Origin: Treponema denticola
Lineage (GTDB): Bacteria; Spirochaetota; Spirochaetia; Treponematales; Treponemataceae
Direction of reading: 5' to 3'
Length of the DNA stretch: 64,000 nucleotides
NCBI RefSeq assembly: GCF_024400535.1
Contig: NZ_CP038800.1
Location: forward strand, 806,001-870,000
This document shows, piece by piece, positions 1 to 6,432 of the stretch. Position numbers and translations under genes: made by a program. The number at the start of each line of letters is the position of its first letter. Position 1 is the first letter of the stretch. Below the pieces are notes generated by a model. It was not told the origin of the DNA. It saw nothing but the letters and a program-made list of their open reading frames with translations, and made no database searches.

Positions 1-95
1 AATCCCATGAATGGCAGGGTAAGCTCAGCGATGAGGATAAGCGGATATTAAAAGAAAGAGGCAGGGAATTGGCAAGGGCCGTAAAAAACGGATAA
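1..95 (+). CDS. C-terminal end of an unidentified protein (5' truncated by window edge)
   Basis: An open frame runs from the window edge to a TAA at 93-95 and encodes about 30 charged, helix-prone residues ending ELARAVKNG. Codon use matches its neighbours, and a promoter for the next gene starts about 30 bases downstream, so this is probably a genuine gene end. Too little remains to assign a family. Confidence 0.5.
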   Translation, partial: SHEWQGKLSDEDKRILKERGRELARAVKNG

Positions 96-123
96 AAATC
101 TTTCCCAAAAACTTTGCGATATC

Positions 124-152
124 TTGACATATTCTTACATTTTATGCAGAAT
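124..152 (+). promoter_or_regulatory. sigma-70-type promoter for the HTH/EIIA gene
   Basis: TTGACA (124-129) is followed after 17 bases by CAGAAT (147-152), which has a TG extended -10 element just upstream. The start codon lies about 68 bases further on. This is a motif match only. Confidence 0.5.
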
Positions 153-219
153 ACTTGAGCTCATTTTTTTAGTTTATATGTTTAGTCGAGAGAGCTTAAA
201 TATTTAGTGAGGTAAGTTA

Positions 220-867
220 TTGGCAAGCGAAATTTTAACTATTGAAGAAGTAGCCCGTTATTTGCGTGTTTCCGAGAGAACCGTTTACGAGTGGGCTCAA
301 AAAGGTGAAATACCTGCCGGAAAGATTGGGACGGTCTGGCGTTTTAAAAAAGATGATATTGAGAGCTGGGTGGATGAAAGGTTAGCCTCTTCAAAAACTT
401 CGGCTCCTAAGCAGCATAAAATAGTAACCGAAAATTTTTTGTCGCCTGACAGGGTTGTCCTTTTAGATTATTCTACAAAGCATGATGTTTTGGTTATGAT
501 GTCGGAGGTGCTGGCTAAGGCTCCTCAGGTAAAAAATTCGGCAGAGCTTTTAGATGCAATTTTAAAAAGAGAAGCTCTCATGTCTACCGCTGTAGGAAGA
601 GGAATTGCCATTCCCCACGTAAGATTGTCCTCAGTTACCGATCTTGTAATGGCTGTAGGTATTTCTAAAAGGGATATCTTAGACTTTGATGCTGTTGACG
701 GAAACCCCGTGCGATTGGTCTTTATGATTGCCGCTGCAAACAATCAACATGATTATTATTTGCAGACAATCTCCCATTTTAGTGCAAAACTGCGTAATGA
801 AGAGCTTAAAAGCAGCCTATTAAATTCTACCGACCCCATGGAGATTTATGCTCTTTTGTGCGAATAG
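220..867 (+). CDS. HTH (MerR/excisionase-type) + PTS EIIA (PtsN-like) regulator
   Basis: The 215-residue protein has two domains. Residues 5-52 form an excisionase-type winged helix (EEVARYLRVSERTVYEWAQKG). Residues 67-215 form a fructose/nitrogen-type PTS EIIA domain with the phosphorylatable histidine in GIAIPHVRL (His133). Such fusions occur in spirochaetes and probably couple PTS phosphorylation to DNA binding; no sugar permease is nearby. The start is TTG, supported by GTGAGGTAAG just upstream. It lies 9 bases before rsmA and is probably cotranscribed with it. The target genes are unknown. Confidence 0.85.
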   Translation: MASEILTIEEVARYLRVSERTVYEWAQKGEIPAGKIGTVWRFKKDDIESWVDERLASSKTSAPKQHKIVTENFLSPDRVVLLDYSTKHDVLVMMSEVLAKAPQVKNSAELLDAILKREALMSTAVGRGIAIPHVRLSSVTDLVMAVGISKRDILDFDAVDGNPVRLVFMIAAANNQHDYYLQTISHFSAKLRNEELKSSLLNSTDPMEIYALLCE

Positions 868-876
868 GCTGCGGTA

Positions 877-1773
877 GTGATGGACTCCGGGGCTCTTTTA
901 GGTCTTCCGAATTATGACTCTCCGGCGGAACTCAAGGCTCTTTTAGAGACTCTGGGTTTTGCCATGCAAAAAAAATTCGGCCAAAATTTTTTAATCGATA
1001 AAAAGACCCGCGATAGCTTGATTTCCTTTTTAAATCTTGATAAGGGAACAAGGGTTTGGGAAGTAGGCCCCGGGCTTGGGGCTATGACCTATCTTCTTTT
1101 AGAAAAGGGAGTTAAGCTTACCGCCTTTGAAATTGACAAGGGCTTTATATCCCTTTTAAAGAAATTCTTTTTAGAAAACTCAAAACAAAGCTTTACTCTT
1201 GTTGAAGGGGATGTTCAAAAAAACTGGCTTCCTTACTTAAAAGAGCACGGAAAGCCCGATATTTTTTTCGGCAATCTTCCGTATAACATTGCTTCCGAAT
1301 TGATTGCTTCTACTGTAGAAGCCGGAGCCGTTTTTGATACAATGCTCTTTACCGTGCAAAAAGAAGCTGCCGAAAGGATTACTGCAAGGCCTGACAATAA
1401 AAACTATACGGCATTTTCGGTACTTTGCTCCTTGTTTTATGAGTGCAAGATAGTTAAGACTATTCCTGCCTCAGCCTTTTGGCCCCAGCCCAATGTAGAA
1501 TCCGCCGCCGTCTTGTTTAAGGCAAAAAAAGAATTTGCAGAATATAAAAACTTTAAGCTTTTTATTAAAATAGTCAAAGCTCTTTTTTCTTCGCGCCGAA
1601 AAAATATAAAAAACAATTTGGGTTCGTGGATGAAATCAAACGGGTACGGCGATAAGATCGATTTTGTTTTAGAAAGGTCAGGCTTAAGCGGAAATTTAAG
1701 AGCCGAATCCCTTGCCCTATATGATTTTTTGCTTCTTTCTGATATAATTTCTTCTTTGGATAAAAATAAATGA
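877..1773 (+). CDS. rsmA: 16S rRNA (adenine1518/1519-N6)-dimethyltransferase
   Basis: This enzyme dimethylates two adjacent adenines in helix 45 of 16S rRNA, using S-adenosylmethionine, late in 30S assembly. The 298 residues include FGQNFL (34-39), the SAM-binding EVGPGLG (62-68), an acidic residue after AFE, and the catalytic NLPY (133-136). GTG at 877 or ATG at 880 could start it. Its stop overlaps the next start as ATGA, implying translational coupling. It is complete, with no sign of damage. Confidence 0.95.
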   Translation: MMDSGALLGLPNYDSPAELKALLETLGFAMQKKFGQNFLIDKKTRDSLISFLNLDKGTRVWEVGPGLGAMTYLLLEKGVKLTAFEIDKGFISLLKKFFLENSKQSFTLVEGDVQKNWLPYLKEHGKPDIFFGNLPYNIASELIASTVEAGAVFDTMLFTVQKEAAERITARPDNKNYTAFSVLCSLFYECKIVKTIPASAFWPQPNVESAAVLFKAKKEFAEYKNFKLFIKIVKALFSSRRKNIKNNLGSWMKSNGYGDKIDFVLERSGLSGNLRAESLALYDFLLLSDIISSLDKNK

Positions 1774-2285
1774 AGCATACAAAAAAAATTGCTTTTTTAA
1801 TTTTCTTTGTTTCTCTTTTTTCCGTTTTTCCGGTTTATGCTGAAGATTCCAATGTTTCAAGAACTCCCGATCCTTATGGGGCAGAGGAATTTAAGCAATG
1901 GCAAAAGGATTTACGCCGCTTTGAGATTATAACTTTCGGTGCCTTGCCCTTTGTTTCGCTTTTGTCGTTTTGGGCCTATGACATAGGCCGCTCAATAGCC
2001 CATAAGGGGGATCCGGCCTATAATCCATGGCCTATTAAAGATGCCAAGGTTGCGGTAAAGCTTACCGAAAAGGAACAACTGGGAATTTTTTTAACGGCTG
2101 TCGGCATTTCTTTAGGAGTTGCAATAATAGATTTAACCTACCGTTCAATTAAACGATCTAATGAAAAAAAATTAGAAAAACATAATCAAGAAGAAATGCC
2201 TGCAATTATTTTGATTCCCCTTGAAGAAAATAAAAGTGAAGAAACCGAATCTTCCAAAACAGAGGAATCCGATGGGGCTCAATAA
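1770..2285 (+). CDS. exported or membrane protein of unknown function
   Basis: This 171-residue protein has an N-terminal signal sequence ending near VYAEDS, two further hydrophobic segments (about residues 52-74 and 107-127), and a Lys/Glu-rich tail. It is predicted to sit in the inner membrane with a charged cytoplasmic or periplasmic end. No family is recognised. It overlaps rsmA by four bases upstream and the pseudouridine synthase gene downstream, so it belongs to the same transcription unit. Confidence 0.75.
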   Translation: MKHTKKIAFLIFFVSLFSVFPVYAEDSNVSRTPDPYGAEEFKQWQKDLRRFEIITFGALPFVSLLSFWAYDIGRSIAHKGDPAYNPWPIKDAKVAVKLTEKEQLGIFLTAVGISLGVAIIDLTYRSIKRSNEKKLEKHNQEEMPAIILIPLEENKSEETESSKTEESDGAQ

Positions 2286-3324
2286 GAGTGTTCCTTGCAG
2301 ATCCATATCCGAAAAATTTAAGGTTGACGGTCTTGTATCTCCTTGCAGGATTGATGTTTATTGTACCGAAACCTTGAAAAACTTAAGCCGCTCTCAATTA
2401 AAGACGGGCTTAAAATCTCTTTATGTAAATTCGCAAAAAGCCAAACTTTCCCGTAATGTACAAAACGGAGACCTTATTGAGCTTGTCTGGGATAATCCGA
2501 TCCCCGAATATGCCCATCCTCAAAAACTTCCGCTTAATATAATTTATGAAGATAAAAATATAATTGTTATTAACAAGGAAAGGGGTATGGTAAGTCATCC
2601 GGCTGGTGGAAATTGGGATAATACCCTTGTAAATGCCTTAAATTATTACAGGCTTTATGATTCCGAAATTAAGGATGAGTTTGCCGTAGCTCTTAATAAG
2701 CTTTTAAGGGAAGAAGTAAAAACTATTGAGAATCTTCCCTTCGACTCTTACCGCATGGGTATTGTTCACCGTCTGGATAAGGAAACTTCGGGGCTTATTA
2801 TTACTGCAAGGAATTTAAAAACCGAAAAGCTTTTAAAATCTTTTTTTAAAAAAAGGGCGGTAAAAAAATATTATCTTGCAGTTCTTGACGGCGTTCCGCC
2901 TAAAAATAAGGGCAGGATAAAAACTTGTATTTTTCGATCAAGTTCCGACAGAAAAAAATTTAGTGTTTCTGCCGATTTGTCAAAGGGAAAAATTGCTCTT
3001 TCAGCCTATAAGGTTCTGAAATCCAACGGAAAAATGTCCTTGGTTCTTTTTAGGATTTACACAGGCCGGACTCATCAAATCCGCTTACATGCCAAGTTTA
3101 TGGGATGCCCCGTTGCAGGCGATAAGGTTTACGGCAAAAAAAAGACAAGTCTTGAAAAAAAGACCGGTCTTGTCAAAAAGACAAGTCTTGAAAAGACCGG
3201 TATGCCGCTTATGCTTCATGCTTATAAGCTGATAATTCCTGATACCGTAAATTCAAAAAAAGAATTTAAGGCACCTATACCTAAGGATTTTAAACAAATA
3301 CTGATACGGGAGGCTCTATGTTAA
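2272..3324 (+). CDS. RluA/RluD-family 23S rRNA pseudouridine synthase
   Basis: The 350-residue protein isomerises uridine to pseudouridine in large-subunit rRNA. An S4-like RNA-binding region (about 20-75) precedes the catalytic domain, whose signature HRLDKETSG holds the catalytic Asp169. TGRTHQIRLH lies in the C-terminal half. ATG at 2272, preceded by GAGGA, is preferred over an upstream in-frame TTG because it matches the family start. A Lys-rich insertion encoded at about 3132-3202 consists of repeats of KKTSLEKTG type. The next gene overlaps its stop. Confidence 0.88.
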   Translation: MGLNKSVPCRSISEKFKVDGLVSPCRIDVYCTETLKNLSRSQLKTGLKSLYVNSQKAKLSRNVQNGDLIELVWDNPIPEYAHPQKLPLNIIYEDKNIIVINKERGMVSHPAGGNWDNTLVNALNYYRLYDSEIKDEFAVALNKLLREEVKTIENLPFDSYRMGIVHRLDKETSGLIITARNLKTEKLLKSFFKKRAVKKYYLAVLDGVPPKNKGRIKTCIFRSSSDRKKFSVSADLSKGKIALSAYKVLKSNGKMSLVLFRIYTGRTHQIRLHAKFMGCPVAGDKVYGKKKTSLEKKTGLVKKTSLEKTGMPLMLHAYKLIIPDTVNSKKEFKAPIPKDFKQILIREALC

Positions 3325-4112
3325 TTGATTGTAAATTTTCTTCTCAAGTTGAAGTTATTTTTGAAAATGATGCTTATGCAGTTCTATATAAGCCTCGCGG
3401 GATGCCTACGGCTCCTCTTACGGAAGACGAAGAAGGGACTCTGGTTTCTTGGTTTTTAAAAAGCTGCCCCGGAGCAGCGTCGGTAAAAGGAAAAAAAGAT
3501 ATTGAAGCAGGTCTTGTTCACAGGCTTGATACGGCAACAAGCGGCTTGGTTTTAATAGCAAAAAATCAAGAAAGCTATGATGCCTTAAATTTAATGCAAG
3601 GAAACGATTTAATAAAGAAAACCTATGCCGCCTTTACGGATGTTGATAATGAGGCGGATTTAAATGCGGATTTTTCAGCGGCGAGTCTTCCATATAGAAT
3701 TTCAAGCCAGTTTAAAGCTTATGGGCCTAAAGGAAAAAAAGTTTTACCTGTTTTTTACGGTATGCGAGATTTTTCTTCTACCGGTAAAATGTATACGACC
3801 AATATTATCGATATAAATAATTTTCCGCCTACAGGCAATTCGGCACCGATAATAACCTGCACATTAACTCAAGGATTTAGACATCAGGTAAGGGCTCATC
3901 TGGCTTCCATAGGGCTGCCTATTTACGGTGATCCATTATACAACGAAAAATTCAAAGATTTTCCGCAAGAAAAAATCGATACACATTCTTATCCCTTGCA
4001 ATTATATGCCGTAGGTCTTTCTTTTCCTAAGCCTAAAAAAAACTTTAAGCTTGAGGACTCAAAAGACTATGTATCCTTTTTGCTTCAGCCGCCAGATAAA
4101 ATGATCCTGTAA
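3318..4112 (+). CDS. second RluA-family pseudouridine synthase
   Basis: The 264-residue protein lacks an S4 domain and begins directly with the catalytic fold. Motifs are LYKPRGMPT, HRLDTATSG with catalytic Asp71, and GFRHQVRAHL. It is shorter than RluC/RluD and resembles stand-alone RluA-type enzymes; the target uridine cannot be read from sequence. It has a strong GGGAGG site and overlaps the stop of the preceding paralogue. Its last 68 bases overlap the convergent folC gene. Confidence 0.88.
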   Translation: MLIDCKFSSQVEVIFENDAYAVLYKPRGMPTAPLTEDEEGTLVSWFLKSCPGAASVKGKKDIEAGLVHRLDTATSGLVLIAKNQESYDALNLMQGNDLIKKTYAAFTDVDNEADLNADFSAASLPYRISSQFKAYGPKGKKVLPVFYGMRDFSSTGKMYTTNIIDINNFPPTGNSAPIITCTLTQGFRHQVRAHLASIGLPIYGDPLYNEKFKDFPQEKIDTHSYPLQLYAVGLSFPKPKKNFKLEDSKDYVSFLLQPPDKMIL

Positions 4113-5397
4113 TCAAAAGAGGCCGCTTTTTTTCTCTACATTCGATTATCTCATTTTTTATTACGGCTTCATAGTCTGCATCTTTTTCTATCATACAGGA
4201 AGAATCTTTTAGAGCTTCTTGGAAAATTTTATAGCTTAATTCGGGATTGCTTTTTTTTGAATGACCCGGAATTGTAACGATGATTTTTGCAAAGTTATCC
4301 TTAAAAAAAGGAACCATGTCCTTTACATTTTTATCTTCGGCACAAGCAAAGATGAGATTTCCTTTTTCCTTTACAAGCTCGGTATAGGTGCTCATGCACA
4401 GGGCAATGCTGTTCTTTGTATGGGCTCCGTCTATTATAATTTCAGGATTATCCGAAAGAATCTCAAAGCGGGCAGGGAGCCAGGCCGATGCAAGCCCCTT
4501 TTCTATAAGAGCCTCATCCATTTCCGGAAAAAGATATTTTACCGTACAGGCTGCAAGGGCTGCATTTTCCGCCTGAATCAGGTCAAGAAGTTTTAGGTTT
4601 GAGCTTATAGGCCTTTTAAAGAGGCTGCCCAAGTAATGCGACTTTTCGAATTCCATATCTATTTTTAAGCCCGCTTTTGAAAGACTATAGTTTACGGGTT
4701 CTTTTAGGATTTCGGGGATATAAAAAAATTCCGCATTCAGCTCAGCCGCTCTTTTTTTAAAGACCGCCGGCACCTCATCGGGCTGCTTACAGCAAAAGAC
4801 CGGAGTGCTTTCTTTTATAATGCCGGCTTTTTCAAAAGCTATTTTTTCGAGGGTATCGCCCAAGTATTGGGTATGTTCAAGCTCAATGGGGGTTAGAACG
4901 CAGGCCTTAGGTTTGAGGATATTTGTCATATCAAGCCTTCCGCCCATCCCCGTTTCGATAACCGCCCAATCCGTTTTTTGCATACTAAAAAGCAAAAAGG
5001 CCGTAAGCGTAACTATTTCAAACCAACCGGGATCTATTTCGGGCTCCTTTTTGAGTATAGCCCCAAAGCCTTCAACGATTTTTTTATAAGAGCCGGAATA
5101 GGCCTCATCATCAAAAAAACTTCCTGCCAGGGTCATCCTCTCTCTAAAGTCCGATACATGGGGAGATGTATAAAGGCCTGTTTTTTTTCCGGCTTCTTTT
5201 AAGATTGAAGCAATCATAGTAGAAACGGAGCCCTTTCCCTTTGAGCCTGCAATATGAATCGATAAAAAGTCCTCTTGAGGATTACCAAAAAAATCGGCAA
5301 ATTTCCGCATTTTTTTAAGATTATCTTCATTTTTATTTGCATTCCGCTCATAATTTATAAAGGCATCAAGCCATTTACCGAATTCTTCTGTATTCAT
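4045..5397 (-). CDS. folC: bifunctional folylpolyglutamate synthase / dihydrofolate synthase
   Basis: FolC adds L-glutamate to dihydropteroate or folates with ATP, making cellular folates polyglutamylated. The 450 residues contain the Mur-ligase-like P-loop GSKGKGS (51-57), the ETGMGGRLD motif typical of FolC, and a C-terminal domain with the ligand-binding DGAHT motif. The start is ATG with GGAGG upstream. The gene is complete and converges on the pseudouridine synthase gene, overlapping it in the opposite orientation. Confidence 0.93.
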   Translation of the reverse strand: MNTEEFGKWLDAFINYERNANKNEDNLKKMRKFADFFGNPQEDFLSIHIAGSKGKGSVSTMIASILKEAGKKTGLYTSPHVSDFRERMTLAGSFFDDEAYSGSYKKIVEGFGAILKKEPEIDPGWFEIVTLTAFLLFSMQKTDWAVIETGMGGRLDMTNILKPKACVLTPIELEHTQYLGDTLEKIAFEKAGIIKESTPVFCCKQPDEVPAVFKKRAAELNAEFFYIPEILKEPVNYSLSKAGLKIDMEFEKSHYLGSLFKRPISSNLKLLDLIQAENAALAACTVKYLFPEMDEALIEKGLASAWLPARFEILSDNPEIIIDGAHTKNSIALCMSTYTELVKEKGNLIFACAEDKNVKDMVPFFKDNFAKIIVTIPGHSKKSNPELSYKIFQEALKDSSCMIEKDADYEAVIKNEIIECREKKRPLLITGSFYLAAEAKRIHSLLSPQA

Positions 5398-5442
5398 AGG
5401 AGTCCTCCCTTGTTAATCACGTAAATCGATTTTACTAAAAAG

Positions 5443-5463
5443 TACCGATATTTACTATCGGTA
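5443..5463. promoter_or_regulatory. palindrome upstream of folC
   Basis: TACCGATA and TATCGGTA flank a 5-base spacer, 46 bases upstream of the folC start codon. It could be an operator or the foot of a small hairpin in the folC leader. No regulator is identified. Two copies of ATTCTTATGC follow near 5494 and 5516. Confidence 0.35.
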
Positions 5464-5592
5464 AGGATGATAAGGCACAGGATAGACCGCCTATTCTTAT
5501 GCGGATAAAGTGTCCATTCTTATGCAGGTAGGCGGCTTAAAATTGTGAACGGTGGTTGTCCCTTGCCCTTTTAAAGGCAGGAATACAGGTTA

Positions 5593-5772
5593 ATGTCTAC
5601 TTTTGAGATGGATGCAAGGTATAAGGGAGCTTATGAAGCTAAAAGAGAAACAGCCAAACTTATGAAAATGGAAAAATGTGATAATAAGTTTATTATGAGA
5701 ATAACCGGCCTTTCCGAAGAAGAGATTGAGAAATTAGTGGTTGAAAACAGAGGGATTGGGACTTTTCCATAG
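5593..5772 (+). pseudogene. C-terminal remnant of a PD-(D/E)XK (Rpn/transposase-like) protein
   Basis: This 59-codon ORF encodes a Lys/Glu-rich helix followed by FIMRITGLSEEEIEKL. That is the usual ending of Rpn-type recombination-promoting nucleases and PD-(D/E)XK transposase-family proteins, which are abundant in oral treponemes. The nuclease core is absent, so I treat it as a remnant. A stand-alone small protein cannot be excluded, but no clear ribosome-binding site is present. Confidence 0.5.
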
Positions 5773-5852
5773 AGTCTGGTTCCGAGCCGCACGAGCCAAT
5801 CCGCCCAAAGCTTTAGATAATCGGTTTTCCCCGTATTATAGCTCAAAACATT

Positions 5853-5967
5853 ACCGTATCGCACACCCCGACATTACCGTATCGCACACTCCTGCATTAT
5901 AGTGCAGCACACTCCTGCATTATAGTGCGGCACACCCCTGCATTATAGTGCGGCACACTCCTGCATT
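5853..5967. repeat. five tandem copies of a 23-bp repeat
   Basis: Units begin at 5853, 5876, 5899, 5922 and 5945. The later units follow the consensus TAGTGCGGCACACYCCTGCATTA; the first two begin CCGTATC. Read on the minus strand each later unit carries TATAAT. No ORF is convincingly encoded, and five identical-length units are too few to imply function. Confidence 0.85.
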
Positions 5968-6027
5968 ATGTGGATAGCCCGTCCACTCTTACAGGTGTGA
6001 ACTGTTCACCCCTGTAGTTTTACATCC

Positions 6028-6060
6028 CACCCGTTCGAGTGGGTACCCCTGATCCGAGCG
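6028..6060. repeat. 33-bp direct repeat, copy 1 (pair at 6166-6198)
   Basis: The segment starting CACCCGTTCGAGTGGGTACC is repeated at 6166-6198 with a single T/C difference. The 100 bases between the copies contain further CGAG/GAGTGGG fragments, giving a GC-rich patchwork unlike the surrounding AT-rich DNA. Confidence 0.75.
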
Positions 6061-6165
6061 ATGCGAGAGGCTCGATCAGGGCGGAGGGAAGCATTCCTTC
6101 TGCTCGAAGGGAACGGTTCCACTCGGTCGAGCGGCTACCCTTCACCTGCCCGAGTGGGAACTCTT

Positions 6166-6198
6166 CACCCGTCCGAGTGGGTACCCCTGATCCGAGCG
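6166..6198. repeat. 33-bp direct repeat, copy 2
   Basis: This is the second copy of the repeat at 6028-6060, differing by one base. No flanking target duplication or terminal inverted repeats are visible, so it is not an identifiable insertion sequence. Confidence 0.75.
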
Positions 6199-6288
6199 GG
6201 GCGGACAGGATGAATTGGTACTACAGATTTAATTCGGTTTGCTGTCCGCTTCAAGTTTTCCTTTCCGTAAAACTTGCAAATAGAGCTA

Positions 6289-6432
6289 TTATCTCTTTTT
6301 AAGATAACCGTTGCTATCAATATACCACTGCGAATTTCCGTTGTCTTTTACGGAATAATGGCTGCCCTCAAAACTCAAGCGGACTGCAAAAACCGTTTGC
6401 ATTTTCAAACACTGTTTGTGCAGTCCGCCCTG
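6289..6432 (-). pseudogene. orphan coding tail in frame behind the lipoprotein stop codon
   Basis: Immediately after the TAA of the giant lipoprotein gene, the same frame stays open for 47 codons. It ends with a protein-like tail (GSHYSVKDNGNSQWYIDSNG, then a short basic end) and its own TAA at 6289. The middle part is occupied by the 50-bp inverted repeat at 6379-6428. This could be the former C-terminus of the upstream gene cut off by a palindromic insertion, or a fragment of another surface protein. Confidence 0.45.
6379..6428. repeat. inverted repeat with 10-bp arms at the 3' end of the giant lipoprotein gene
   Basis: GCGGACTGCA (6379-6388) pairs perfectly with TGCAGTCCGC (6419-6428) around a 30-base loop. 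It begins four bases past the stop codon of the minus-strand gene. There is no T tract, so it is not a classical intrinsic terminator. Confidence 0.6.

Larger units (their letters stand above)
5398..6432. other. low-coding repeat-rich intergenic region
   Basis: About 1 kb lies between the start of folC and the end of the giant lipoprotein gene. It holds the folC leader, a 59-codon ORF resembling a nuclease/transposase tail, five 23-bp tandem repeats, GC-rich 33-bp direct repeats, and an orphan coding tail next to the lipoprotein stop. Base composition between about 5980 and 6210 is clearly more GC-rich than the flanks. I read it as an accumulation site for gene remnants and repeats. Confidence 0.6.

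Noticed and set aside
5631-5864. 77-codon minus-strand open frame over the transposase-tail ORF
   Set aside because: It overlaps the plausible plus-strand remnant and extends into the tandem repeats; no ribosome-binding site or known motif.
5853-5967. CRISPR array
   Set aside because: The units are directly abutting with no unique spacers, so it is a tandem repeat.
6039-6302. 87-codon frame through the GC-rich repeats
   Set aside because: It owes its openness to the repeats and high GC; residues such as repeated VGTPDPS come from repeat DNA.
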